In this document: one piece after another, positions 1-9,553 of the stretch
How the letters are laid out: every line of letters begins with the position of its first letter
Position numbering within the stretch: position 1 is the first letter of the stretch
Assembly: GCA_036788095.1 (NCBI GenBank)
Contig: DAIQOA010000072.1
Coordinates: forward strand, 1-20,180
Length of the DNA stretch: 20,180 nucleotides
Origin: Anaerohabitans sp036788095
GTDB taxonomy: Bacteria > Zhuqueibacterota > Zhuqueibacteria > Residuimicrobiales > Residuimicrobiaceae
Direction of reading: 5' to 3'
Translations under genes and position numbers: made by a program
Notes under the pieces: model-generated
The model's database searches: none
What the model saw: the letters and a program-made list of their open reading frames with translations, nothing else
Told to the model about the DNA's origin: nothing

Positions 1-2478
1 GCTGAAACGATCCAGGACCTGCCGGTCACCAGCATGGCGGAGGTGATCCAGCTGCAAGCAGGCGTGGTGGCCGGCGCCGGCGGTGAACTGCATTTTCGCG
101 GCGGCCGGGAGCGCGAGGTGGCCTACATGATCGACGGCGTACCGGTGAACAACGCTTATGCACAGTCAGGCGGCAATAACGTGGCGGTTGAAAATGCCAT
201 TATCAAAGAGTTGCAGGTCATCAGCGGCACCTTTAATGCGGAGTATGGTTCTGCACAGTCCGGCATCGTCAACATCGTCACCAAGGCGCCGGAAAAACAG
301 TGGCACGGCTCTCTGCAGTTCTATTCCGGCGACTTTGTCAGCAATCAAACCAAGGTGTTCATCGGCGTCGATCGCCTCAATCCCGTCGCCGAAGGTGATT
401 TCCAGGCCACTTTGACCGGCCCGCTGATGGGCAATAAGCTCGGGCTATTGCTCACCACGCGCTACAACCGGAACGAAAGTCTGTACTGGTACGAACGGCG
501 TTTCCGTTCGACCGATGGTTGGGCCATCGACGCCTATCGGAAATGGTACAATGACCATTACGCCTCCGAGATCGGCCGCACCGGAGAGATCCGGATTCCC
601 GACTCGTTATCCACCGGGGACGGCTCCATGGGACCGTTGAGCCACGGACAATCCCTCACTTTTTCCGGCAAGCTCATCTTCACCCCTTCTTCGAATCTCT
701 CTCTGACCTATTCGCTGTTCGCGTCAGGCTCTCAGGGAGAAAGCGGCGGCCTCAATCGTCGATATGCGCCCGACGGCCTGTCCCGCTATTGGGGCCGCGC
801 AGACAACCATTTTATCAATGTTCGTCATATGCTGCACCCGAATCTGTTCTATCATCTCAATGTCTCTTATCAGCACCAACACAGCTGGAGCTATTACCGC
901 CGGGACAATAAAGTGGCAAACTATCCGGGCGATGTGGGCATTCAACCGATCACCTCAACTTCCAATGGCTTTTCGCTCGGCACTACTGATGGCGGTTATT
1001 ACGGCAAAGACGGCAAGAACTATCAAAAGATCTATACGGCCAACGGGAACATCAATTGGCAGGTGGATCGCCATAATTTCATCAAGCTGGGCTTTGAGAT
1101 CAAACACCATGCCTACAACACCTACAGCTATCCTTTGATCGAAACAGAAGAGTGGCAGCGCTATAAATACACCACTGCCATTCGGGGCGCCGATTTGAGT
1201 TGGAAAGAATATTGGACCCAGATGGTGGATTACTGGAAGAACTGGGATGAGACCTATGGGACCAGCAAATACCGCCTGCCGCGCGGTGAGGAAATTACCC
1301 GCTATCGCGATTACACGATCAAACCGTTGGAGGCGGCTATTTACCTTCAGGACAAGCTGGAGATGGGCGAGATTGTGCTCAACGCCGGCGTCCGCCTCGA
1401 CCTGTTCAAGGCCAATGAAAAGTTCATCGTCAACGAGCGGATCGAATCCTATCTCCTGGGCAGTGAACAAAATTTAAAGCGCGCGCCGATTCAGTATCAA
1501 CTGAATCCTCGCCTCGGCTTTTCTTTTCCCATCTCGGATCGGGGCGCTTTTCACGTGGCTTATGGCCATTTCTTTCAGATGCCGAGCTTTGCGACCATGT
1601 ACAGCGAGCCGCTGCAGGTGCTGACTCCTTTGCAGCTGGAGGGACAACTGCTAGGTAATTGCACGCTCAAGCCCGAACGGACCATTGCCTACGAGGTGGG
1701 ACTGCAGCAGGGGCTCACCGACGATCTGGCGGCCGATCTCACCCTCTTTTACAAGGACTTTCGCAACCAACTGGGCATTGAATACATTACCACCGTGGAT
1801 GCCATCGGCTACACCCGCTATGTCAATCGGGATTACGGCAACGTGAAAGGCTTTACGCTGGCACTGGAAAAATTACGCAGGGGATGGTTCTCCGGCGGGG
1901 TCGATTACACCTTTCAATATGGAGAAGGCAGTGCCTCGGATCCCACTTTTCTGCAGCTGGTGCAGGTGTCCTCCCGTCTAGGCGGCGATCCGGTGCAATT
2001 CATCGAACGCCAGATTGTACCGCTGGACTGGGATCAACGGCATACTTTGAATCTGACCGCCATCTTCAGCCGGCCAGGCAATTGGAGCGCCAGCATCATC
2101 GGGACTCTGGGCAGCGGTCTACCCTATACTCCCTCCACGGTGGGCCAGGCGCTGTTCCCTGATATCGAATTCAACAACGCCGCTCGCAAGCCGATGCGCT
2201 GGAATATCGACCTGAAAGCGAAAAAACAATTCAAGTTGGGAGACTATCGCCTGGGCCTGTTCTGCAATATAGAAAATCTTTTCGACCATCTCAATCAGCA
2301 ATCGGTTTATACCACCAGCGGGCTGGCTAACATCAACGCCATGCTGCCTGAGTTGCGCGAGATTCGCGACGAACGGCTAGCCCAGGAGGGTATCTTTGCC
2401 CCGCAGGAGATCGATAACCGGCCGCACTATTATTCGCCGCCGCGCCATATCCAGCTTGGCATGGAAGTACAGTTTTAA
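1..2478 (+). CDS. TonB-dependent receptor, 5' end outside window
   Basis: This is an outer-membrane active-transport barrel driven by TonB/ExbBD; its substrate is unknown. The frame is open from base 1, so the gene starts upstream and 825 residues are visible. The first ~90 visible residues are a plug domain: an 'ETIQDLPV' segment, then 'LHFRGGRE', 'YMIDGVPVNN' and 'EYGSAQSGIVNIVTK', all typical of TonB plug sequences. The rest is rich in alternating aromatic and polar strands, as expected for a 22-strand barrel. It ends in 'QLGMEVQF', with the terminal Phe usual for outer-membrane proteins recognised by the BAM complex. Any N-terminal signal peptide or carboxypeptidase-like regulatory domain would lie outside the window. 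The ATG at 34 is internal to the plug and is not a start. The stop lies 24 bases before the next gene, so an operon with the giant secreted proteins is likely. The family call is firm; the ligand cannot be read from sequence. Confidence 0.93.
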   Translation, partial: AETIQDLPVTSMAEVIQLQAGVVAGAGGELHFRGGREREVAYMIDGVPVNNAYAQSGGNNVAVENAIIKELQVISGTFNAEYGSAQSGIVNIVTKAPEKQWHGSLQFYSGDFVSNQTKVFIGVDRLNPVAEGDFQATLTGPLMGNKLGLLLTTRYNRNESLYWYERRFRSTDGWAIDAYRKWYNDHYASEIGRTGEIRIPDSLSTGDGSMGPLSHGQSLTFSGKLIFTPSSNLSLTYSLFASGSQGESGGLNRRYAPDGLSRYWGRADNHFINVRHMLHPNLFYHLNVSYQHQHSWSYYRRDNKVANYPGDVGIQPITSTSNGFSLGTTDGGYYGKDGKNYQKIYTANGNINWQVDRHNFIKLGFEIKHHAYNTYSYPLIETEEWQRYKYTTAIRGADLSWKEYWTQMVDYWKNWDETYGTSKYRLPRGEEITRYRDYTIKPLEAAIYLQDKLEMGEIVLNAGVRLDLFKANEKFIVNERIESYLLGSEQNLKRAPIQYQLNPRLGFSFPISDRGAFHVAYGHFFQMPSFATMYSEPLQVLTPLQLEGQLLGNCTLKPERTIAYEVGLQQGLTDDLAADLTLFYKDFRNQLGIEYITTVDAIGYTRYVNRDYGNVKGFTLALEKLRRGWFSGGVDYTFQYGEGSASDPTFLQLVQVSSRLGGDPVQFIERQIVPLDWDQRHTLNLTAIFSRPGNWSASIIGTLGSGLPYTPSTVGQALFPDIEFNNAARKPMRWNIDLKAKKQFKLGDYRLGLFCNIENLFDHLNQQSVYTTSGLANINAMLPELREIRDERLAQEGIFAPQEIDNRPHYYSPPRHIQLGMEVQF

Positions 2479-2490
2479 TATTTGGCTTTC

Positions 2491-2496
2491 AGGAGA
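2491..2496 (+). promoter_or_regulatory. Ribosome binding site choosing ATG 2503
   Basis: AGGAGA sits 6 bases before ATG 2503. This favours ATG 2503 over the in-frame TTG at 2482, which lies upstream of the site and would place charged residues ahead of a normal signal peptide. Confidence 0.7.
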
Positions 2497-2502
2497 GTCG
2501 TC

Positions 2503-5500
2503 ATGTTATGGATGAAATGGTTGTATCTGGTTCCTCTCTTGCCCGTTCTACTTTTCGCCGAACAGGGCCAGGAGAAAGAGCCGGTGGCCAACGTACCGAC
2601 CAGTTTTATGAGCACTCGTGGATATTCGCCGGCGTTTCTGACTAGAGCGCTCGACGGCTTGGGGTGGTCTAAATATATTCGCTACGCCAAACACGACGGC
2701 AATCTGGTGGTCAGCGGTATGGTCAATCAAGGACAGATGGCCTCTGGGTACACCAGCGGCGGGCTGGCCGGCATGAGATGGCCCAAGGGAGCGACTGAGA
2801 GCAGCTATGGATACGTTTTCAACTATTACGTGGCCGGGGAAGTGACCGACAGCCGCGGCAACCTCATTCACATTGTTTCCGATCGATTCAATCGCAATTC
2901 GGTAGAGATGTCTCAGGATGGATCCCATAATTACCATTTTATGCCGCTGCCACGCTATTATAACAATCATCACCCACAGTCGGCGGATTGGGACATCGGC
3001 GGCATCACCGAGGATGTGGGCCTCGACGGCGTGCCCAACACCCAAGATTCCGGCGAAGGGGACGGCAAGCTTCAGCCGGTGGAGGATTTCAACGCCAATG
3101 GCGTGCTCGATCAGAGCATGATTAACGAAGTGGAGTGGTTCGCCATGAGCCATCGCAAGGAGACCTGGCCGGCCGATTGGCCGCCGCAAAGCTATGCCGG
3201 CGACTGGCGGTCACTCGGCGTGAACGACCAGGATCTGGGACCCTGCGCCGGCAAGTGGAACGGCGAGTACGGTTATTATGTTCGTGCAGATCAAGAGTCT
3301 TATTATATTATGGACGACCACGAAAACGATGAGTTTGAGTATTATCCGGAACAGCTGGCCGGCAGCGATCAGCCGGACACCAGACCCTGGCCCGATGGTC
3401 GCCGCGGCCTGGGTGTTTCGGTTAAAGTGCGTAACTATCAATGGAATGCGCGGTTAGCAGAGGACATTCTACTATCACTTTATGATGTGACCAATTATGG
3501 CCGGCGCATTGAAAAGTCGGTCATCGGCATGTATTGCGATATCGATATCGGCGGCCATGGTGCGGATGTCGCCAAGTTCGACAAAGTTGACGACATCACC
3601 TATGTCTGGGACGGCAAGGAGACCTGGCGCTATGAGCATGAGCCGCCCACCGGCTATTTCGGCTACGCCTTTCTGGAAAGCCCGGGACTGCCGAAGGACG
3701 GTATTGATAATGATGAAGACGGCATGGTGGATGAGAGTCAGTATGACAAGATCGACAATGATAAGGATTGGATGCCCTGGCAGGATTCCAACTTGGATGG
3801 CCGGTGGAATAATGAGGATGTTAATTATAACGGAGTGCTGGACCCGGGGGAAGATTTAAACGCCAACGGCATTTTGGATTGGGAACCGGTGCATTCGGAT
3901 GTCGGTTCCGACGGGATCGGGCCGGATCAGGACGATTGGCCTGGGCCGGACGGCGACGGCACCGAGTGCAACGCTGCACCGGATTGGGGAGAACCAAACT
4001 TTGACTATACGGATAATGATGAGAGCGATCAGGTGGGTCTGACCTCCTGGTATCTCAAGTCGGTGGACAGCCGTATGGGGGATGACGAGGCGTTCTGGCA
4101 TATTGAACTGCGGCCTGGCACTTTTGAAACTCAACCAGGCTATGAAGGCGATATGGCCTTCACCTATGGCTGCGGCTACGTGCCGTTGGAATCCGGCAAA
4201 GAGGGGACGCAACGGTATGCCATCGCCTGTCTTTTCGGCAATGATTTTGATGATATCCTACGTAATAAGCGGACGATGCAAAAGATTTATGACTCGGATT
4301 ACAATTTCACCAAACCGCCGCGCAAGCCCAGCCTGGCCGCTATGCCCGGAGACGGCCGCGTGGTGCTGCTCTGGGATGACCGTGCCGAGCTGTCCAAGGA
4401 TCCGATCTACGGGCTTGATTTTGCGGGATACAAGATCTACAAAAGCACTGATCCGGCTTTTACCGATATCAAGACGATTTGTGATGCCTTTAACAATCCG
4501 CTGCTCTACGCTCCGGTTGCACAATTCGATGTGATCGATGGATTGGTTGGACCTCATCCGATTACCCTGGGCCGTGAAGGGGGACCGCAGAGCGATCTGG
4601 GCATTGCCATGGATATGGGTTCAGATACGGGCCTGAAACATTTTTGGGTGGACACCACGGTGACCAACGGCCGTACTTATTATTATGCGGTGGTGGCGTA
4701 TGATCGCGGCTATGATCAGGATTTTTATGAGCGCGGCCTAAGCGACCGACCCAATCTGCTCTCCATTTCGCCCACCGAGTGCTCCTTTACCATTCAGACC
4801 GATGAGATCGGCCGGACCATTTCTTTTGATCAAAATTGCGTAGCGGCCATTCCGCAGGAGGCGGTCGCCGGCTACGTGACGCCCACGCCCGCTGCCGGAG
4901 TCGAACATCTCAGCGGTTACGGCTCAGGACGGATCGATCTCAAAGTGGTGATTCCTTCCGCGGTTCAATCCGGACACACCTATCAACTCTCTTTTACCGA
5001 TGACGGATCTCTGCAACCTCTCAACGGAGTGAACGAAGACCATTACACCGGCCTGACCCGGGGGGTTCGTTTTATCGATCGCACGAATGCCGATACGTTG
5101 CTGACCTCTGATATCGATTTTTCCTCCGCCGCCTTGGCGGACAAGATCTTTGCAGGCCTGGCCCTGGAGATCATCAATTCAAACGATGTCGCGCTCACCC
5201 GGGCGGAGTGGCTGAACAGTTCGACCAATCTGCAGGCGACCATGAACAGCGCTGGGGGCAAAGCCGCGCCGCGCGACTATGAGGTGCGCATTCTGGATGT
5301 GGGGGCTGATACCTCCATGGGCAATATGGCGGTCACCAATTTTCAGATTTGGGATGTCACCGACTCCGCCCACCCGTTTCGCGTCCGTTACCGAACCACG
5401 CTCAATCGGAACGAACCGGATTCGCTCAAAAGCAAGTTGAGCGCCGGCGACGATCTGTGGATTTATATCAAAAGGTCCGTCTCCCCCACAGGCGAAGTGA

Positions 5501-6006
5501 GCTACACCCAGCGCGCATGGCATCTGTTTGTGGTCATGCCGCCGGAGGCGCCTGCCGGCACGCAACAGATCGTGCCGCAAAAAGGCGCGGTGTTGCGCCT
5601 TACCACCAACAAGCCTTTTGATCGCCGGGATGTCTTTGAATTTACCATGACCGGCAATGAAGTAAACGCCCAGATCGCCCGCAACGAGTTGGACGCCATC
5701 TGCGTCGTCCCGAACCCCTATATCGCCACCAGCACTTTGGAACGCAAAATCATCAACCGGGATATCGGCAGGGGGGACCGGCGCATCGATTTCGTCCATC
5801 TGCCGGCTGAATGCACGATCAGCATTTTCACCGTATCCGGACGACTGGTGCGTGAGATCCATCACTCCTCCGCGAGCGACCAGGGAAGAGCAATTTGGGA
5901 TCTGCGGACGAAGGACGGGCTGGAGGTCGCTTCCGGCTACTATTTCTATTATGTGGAAGCGCCCGGTATGGGCGGTAAAAAAGGTAAACTAGCGATCATC
6001 AAATGA
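2503..6006 (+). CDS. Giant secreted protein with Ca-type loops, Fn3-like and C-terminal sorting-like domain (copy A)
   Basis: The protein has 1167 residues from ATG 2503, which has a good ribosome site. Residues 1-20 form a signal peptide (MLWMKWLYLVPLLPVLLFA then EQG). An N-terminal region of about 600 residues matches no family I recognise. It contains Asp/Asn loops of the DxNxNGxxD or DxDxDGxxD kind near residues 170-204 ('DFNANGVLD') and 400-462 ('DNDEDGMVD', 'DVNYNGVLD', 'DLNANGILD'), resembling dockerin, TSP3 or EF-hand calcium loops. Residues ~604-738 look like a fibronectin type III fold ('GYKIYKSTDP', then 'GRTYYYAVVAYDRGYD'). The last ~100 residues start at 'VVPNPY' near 1068, include 'ISIFTVSGRLVREIHH' and 'GLEVASGYYFYYV', and end 'KKGKLAIIK'. 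This resembles T9SS type-A sorting or FlgD Ig-like domains. The role is unknown; an exported, surface-attached or released protein is inferred. Its neighbours are a TonB receptor upstream and its own paralogue 20 bases downstream. No catalytic motif was recognised. Confidence 0.85.
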   Translation: MLWMKWLYLVPLLPVLLFAEQGQEKEPVANVPTSFMSTRGYSPAFLTRALDGLGWSKYIRYAKHDGNLVVSGMVNQGQMASGYTSGGLAGMRWPKGATESSYGYVFNYYVAGEVTDSRGNLIHIVSDRFNRNSVEMSQDGSHNYHFMPLPRYYNNHHPQSADWDIGGITEDVGLDGVPNTQDSGEGDGKLQPVEDFNANGVLDQSMINEVEWFAMSHRKETWPADWPPQSYAGDWRSLGVNDQDLGPCAGKWNGEYGYYVRADQESYYIMDDHENDEFEYYPEQLAGSDQPDTRPWPDGRRGLGVSVKVRNYQWNARLAEDILLSLYDVTNYGRRIEKSVIGMYCDIDIGGHGADVAKFDKVDDITYVWDGKETWRYEHEPPTGYFGYAFLESPGLPKDGIDNDEDGMVDESQYDKIDNDKDWMPWQDSNLDGRWNNEDVNYNGVLDPGEDLNANGILDWEPVHSDVGSDGIGPDQDDWPGPDGDGTECNAAPDWGEPNFDYTDNDESDQVGLTSWYLKSVDSRMGDDEAFWHIELRPGTFETQPGYEGDMAFTYGCGYVPLESGKEGTQRYAIACLFGNDFDDILRNKRTMQKIYDSDYNFTKPPRKPSLAAMPGDGRVVLLWDDRAELSKDPIYGLDFAGYKIYKSTDPAFTDIKTICDAFNNPLLYAPVAQFDVIDGLVGPHPITLGREGGPQSDLGIAMDMGSDTGLKHFWVDTTVTNGRTYYYAVVAYDRGYDQDFYERGLSDRPNLLSISPTECSFTIQTDEIGRTISFDQNCVAAIPQEAVAGYVTPTPAAGVEHLSGYGSGRIDLKVVIPSAVQSGHTYQLSFTDDGSLQPLNGVNEDHYTGLTRGVRFIDRTNADTLLTSDIDFSSAALADKIFAGLALEIINSNDVALTRAEWLNSSTNLQATMNSAGGKAAPRDYEVRILDVGADTSMGNMAVTNFQIWDVTDSAHPFRVRYRTTLNRNEPDSLKSKLSAGDDLWIYIKRSVSPTGEVSYTQRAWHLFVVMPPEAPAGTQQIVPQKGAVLRLTTNKPFDRRDVFEFTMTGNEVNAQIARNELDAICVVPNPYIATSTLERKIINRDIGRGDRRIDFVHLPAECTISIFTVSGRLVREIHHSSASDQGRAIWDLRTKDGLEVASGYYFYYVEAPGMGGKKGKLAIIK

Positions 6007-6026
6007 ACCCGACGAAAGAATGATTC

Positions 6027-9000
6027 ATGCGCCGAAAATCAATGTACAGCCTTGTTTTACTTTTGCTGCTTCTCAGCACCATCAGCGCTGTGGAAAAGGT
6101 TGATGATAAAAAGTTTGATCCATTGGTGGAAAAACCCGGTGGCTATTTAAACAGCAGAGCCTATGCGCCATTATCAAAAGTCTCGGCCAAGGTTGGTTGG
6201 TCAAAATACGTCCGTTTTGCCAAACACGACGGCAATCTGATCGAAGCGGGTTTTGTCAACCAGGGCCAGCTTGCCAACGGCTATCAGGGCGGTTTTTGCG
6301 GCATGAATTGGCCGAAAGGAGCGGATCAGCGACCTTACGGTTATGCCTTCGTCTATTATGTCGCCGGCGAGGTTAAGGATAAATATGACCGTACCATTCA
6401 TATTGTCTCTGACCGATTCAATCGTACCGGCTTGTTAGAGATCTCTCCGGATCAATCGCACCACTACCATTTTATGCCGCTGCCGCGTTACTATAACAAC
6501 CACCATCCCAGTTCCGCTGACTGGGACATGGGCGGCATCAATGAAGATGTGGGGGTGGATGGCCTGCCGGACACGCACGACGTCGGCGAGGGGGACGGTG
6601 TTCTGCAGACTGCAGAGGATGTCAATAAAAACGGCGTTTTGGATTTAAGCCTGATCAATGAGGCCGAGTGGTCGGCCATGAGTCACCGTCGTGAAACCTG
6701 GCCTGCCGACTGGCCGCCGCAAAGCTATGCCGGCGACTGGCGCGTACCCGGCGTTGATGATTTTAAACCAGGACCTTGCGCCGGTAAATGGAATGGCGAA
6801 TACGGATACTATATACGCGCTGATCAGGAATCCTATTACATCATGGATGATCACGAGAACGATGAATTCGAATATTATCCGGAAAACCTGCCGGGCACTG
6901 CGGAACCGGATACACGAGCCTGGCCCGATTCCCGCCGCGGATTAGGCGTTACGGTCAAGGTGCGCAACTACCAATGGAACGCCCGGTTAGCAGAAGATAT
7001 TCTACTATCATTGTATGATGTGACTAATTTCGGCAAACGTATTGACAAATCGATCATCGGCATGTACTGTGACGTGGATGTCGGCAGCAACCAGTCGGGC
7101 AATAAATCCTCTTTTGATACAGAGGACGATATCACCTACGTATGGGATGGCCTGGAAACCTGGCGTACGGCCAAATTGGCGCCCACCGGTTATTTTGGCT
7201 ATGCTTTTTTAGAGAGTCCGGGTTTGTCGGCCGACGCTAAAGATAATGACGAGGACGGCATCGTTGACGAGTCGCAGTATGACAAGATCGACAACGACGG
7301 AGATTGGCAAACCTGGGTGGACCAAAACGGCAACGGCGTATCGGATAATGAAGATCTCAATTATAGCGGCCTTTTGGATGTCGGTGAAGATGTCAACAAC
7401 AACGGTCTGCTTGATTATGAACCTCTGCGCGACGATGTAGGTTCTGACGGCATCGGGCCCGACGATGATGATTACACCGGTCCGGACATTGATGGCACTG
7501 AAGCAAACGGCAAGCCTGACTGGGGTGAACCCAATTATGATTACACGGATAACGATGAATCGGATCAGGTGGGTTTGACCTCCTGGTACCTCAAAGCCGT
7601 GAACAATCGCCAGGCCGACGATGAGTCGTTTTGGTACACGGAACTGCAACCGGGGAACTTTTACATCGAAGCAGGATTTGAAGCCGATATCTGTGTCACC
7701 TATGGATGCGGTTTTGTGCCGCTAGAGCCGGGCAAGGAAGGCACCCAACGCTACGCCATCGCCTGTTTATTCGGCAATGATATGGATGATATCTTTCGCA
7801 ATAAGCACACCATGCAAACCATTTACGACAATGATTATAATTTCACCAAGCCGCCGCGCAAACCGGTGCTGGTGGCGGTGGCCGGTGATCAGCGTGTTGT
7901 CCTCACCTGGGACAGCCGTGCCGAGTTTTCCAAAGATCCGGTTTACGGCAAAGACTTTGAGGGCTATAAAATTTATAAAAGCACAGATCCGACTTTTAGC
8001 GACATCAAAACCATACGCGATGCTTTTGATAACCCCCTGTTGTACGAAGCGCTGGCGCAATACGATTTGAAAGACGGCCTGGTCGGGCCGCATCCCATCA
8101 CCATCGGCCGCGAAGGCGGAGCGGAATCCGACCTGGGCATCGGTTTTGCCATGGGCCAGGATACAGGTCTTTATCATTTCTATGTGGATACGGCCGTTAC
8201 CAACGGTCGCACCTATCACTATGCGGTGGTCTCCTATGACAAGGGATACGACAAAGATTTTTATGAACGCACATTATCGGATCGGCTCGATCTGCAACCG
8301 GTTTCGCCTACCGAGTGCTCAGCCATCATTCAAATCAATGCCCTGGGCAGCGTCATCTATGTGGATCAAAATTGCGCCAAGGTGATTCCCATGGAAGCGG
8401 CGGCCGGATATGTCCAACCGCAACTCGAGAATGGGGTGCAGCATGTTTCCGGCTATGGAACCGGCGGGGTAAATCTGAACATCCTCTCGCCCTATGAAGT
8501 TAAAAGCGGGCACGTATACCGGTTGTCATTTGTGGATGATAATTCTCTCTATAATCTGAACGGCGTGTGGGATTCCTTGTTGACCGGCCTTACCGCCGGC
8601 GCCTGGTTTATCGATCAGACCAGCCACGACACCCTGCTGATTCCAACCGCCGATTATTCTGTCAAAGGGCTGGGCGATAAAATTTTCGATGGATTCGTGC
8701 TCAGCATTACTAACGATTCCACGATCTCTTTTAAAAACGCGCAGTGGATCAAGAGCAACACCAACCTGGTGGCGACCATGAACAGCATCAGCGGCAAAGC
8801 CGTGCCAAGGGATTACGAAGTGCGCATTCTGGATGTCGGCGCTGACACCTCCATGGGCAACAATGTCGTCACCAATTTCCAGATTTGGGACGTGACCGAA
8901 CCGGACACTCCGTTTCGTGTCCGTTACCGAACGACCATCAATCGCACGGAAGCAGAGTCCTTGAAAACAAAATTGAGCAACGGCGATGATCTGTGGATTT

Positions 9001-9542
9001 ATGTCAAACCGGAGCTGCAGCCGAACGGACAGATTCTCTATCAACAAAGAGCCTGGCATTTATTCGTGAGCATGCCATCCAGTGCGCCGGCAGATATGCA
9101 ACAAATAGTCCCCCAGGCCGGCGACATTTTGCGCCTGACCACCAACAAGCCATTTGATCGCAATGATGTATTCGAATTTACTATAACCGGCAATACCACG
9201 GAAAAAGCGACGTTGCAGCAGGATTTAAATGATATTTATGTTGTGCCTAATCCTTATGTCGCGGCCAGCAGTCTGGAACAAAAAATGATCAGCACCGACA
9301 TGGGACGCGGCAACCGCCGCATTGATTTTGTCAACCTGCCGACCGAATGCACCATATCTATTTTTACGGTGGCCGGAAGACTTGTTCGGGAGATACATCA
9401 TTCTGCCACGGTGGATAAAGGACGTGCATCGTGGGATCTGCGCACTGCGGACGGTTTGGAAATTGCTTCCGGATATTATTTTTTTTATGTGGACACGCCC
9501 GGGAGCGGTGGAAAAAAAGGCAAATTCGCGATCATAAAATAA
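6027..9542 (+). CDS. Giant secreted protein, tandem paralogue of the preceding gene (copy B)
   Basis: The protein has 1171 residues starting at ATG 6027, with a signal peptide MRRKSMYSLVLLLLLLSTISA. It aligns with copy A along its whole length with almost no large gaps and roughly two thirds identity by eye. The shared architecture is a unique N-terminal region, Asp/Asn loops at ~173-206 ('DVNKNGVLD') and ~405-515 ('DNDEDGIVD', 'DQNGNGVSD', 'DVNNNGLLD'), a Fn3-like segment at ~609-745 and a C-terminal sorting-like domain from 'VVPNPY' (~1072) to 'KKGKFAIIK'. The most conserved block between copies starts at 'GPCAGKWNGEYGYY' (~249) and runs through 'YYIMDDHENDEFEYYPE', with a single Val/Ile change up to that point; it may be a structural core or ligand site. 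The copies differ most after the Fn3-like part. The upstream ribosome site is weak (GAAAG), and the 20-base gap suggests co-transcription. Function is unknown. The duplication is old, since third codon positions have diverged widely. Confidence 0.85.
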   Translation: MRRKSMYSLVLLLLLLSTISAVEKVDDKKFDPLVEKPGGYLNSRAYAPLSKVSAKVGWSKYVRFAKHDGNLIEAGFVNQGQLANGYQGGFCGMNWPKGADQRPYGYAFVYYVAGEVKDKYDRTIHIVSDRFNRTGLLEISPDQSHHYHFMPLPRYYNNHHPSSADWDMGGINEDVGVDGLPDTHDVGEGDGVLQTAEDVNKNGVLDLSLINEAEWSAMSHRRETWPADWPPQSYAGDWRVPGVDDFKPGPCAGKWNGEYGYYIRADQESYYIMDDHENDEFEYYPENLPGTAEPDTRAWPDSRRGLGVTVKVRNYQWNARLAEDILLSLYDVTNFGKRIDKSIIGMYCDVDVGSNQSGNKSSFDTEDDITYVWDGLETWRTAKLAPTGYFGYAFLESPGLSADAKDNDEDGIVDESQYDKIDNDGDWQTWVDQNGNGVSDNEDLNYSGLLDVGEDVNNNGLLDYEPLRDDVGSDGIGPDDDDYTGPDIDGTEANGKPDWGEPNYDYTDNDESDQVGLTSWYLKAVNNRQADDESFWYTELQPGNFYIEAGFEADICVTYGCGFVPLEPGKEGTQRYAIACLFGNDMDDIFRNKHTMQTIYDNDYNFTKPPRKPVLVAVAGDQRVVLTWDSRAEFSKDPVYGKDFEGYKIYKSTDPTFSDIKTIRDAFDNPLLYEALAQYDLKDGLVGPHPITIGREGGAESDLGIGFAMGQDTGLYHFYVDTAVTNGRTYHYAVVSYDKGYDKDFYERTLSDRLDLQPVSPTECSAIIQINALGSVIYVDQNCAKVIPMEAAAGYVQPQLENGVQHVSGYGTGGVNLNILSPYEVKSGHVYRLSFVDDNSLYNLNGVWDSLLTGLTAGAWFIDQTSHDTLLIPTADYSVKGLGDKIFDGFVLSITNDSTISFKNAQWIKSNTNLVATMNSISGKAVPRDYEVRILDVGADTSMGNNVVTNFQIWDVTEPDTPFRVRYRTTINRTEAESLKTKLSNGDDLWIYVKPELQPNGQILYQQRAWHLFVSMPSSAPADMQQIVPQAGDILRLTTNKPFDRNDVFEFTITGNTTEKATLQQDLNDIYVVPNPYVAASSLEQKMISTDMGRGNRRIDFVNLPTECTISIFTVAGRLVREIHHSATVDKGRASWDLRTADGLEIASGYYFFYVDTPGSGGKKGKFAIIK

Positions 9543-9553
9543 TTGAGGTTGTT

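Noticed and set aside
2548..3189. Long minus-strand open frame (213 codons) and similar ones at 5179-5865 and 17021-17845
   Set aside because: They lie opposite strongly supported genes, show no family-like motifs, and reflect the open antisense frames common in GC-rich coding DNA.
2503..9542. Recent duplication or assembly artefact for the giant gene pair
   Set aside because: The copies differ at about a third of residues and at many synonymous sites throughout, so this is an old duplication, not a repeat collapse or misassembly.
9431..9553. Upstream start for the PorV-like protein
   Set aside because: The extra 41 residues overlap the end of copy B and precede a normal signal peptide beginning at ATG 9554.
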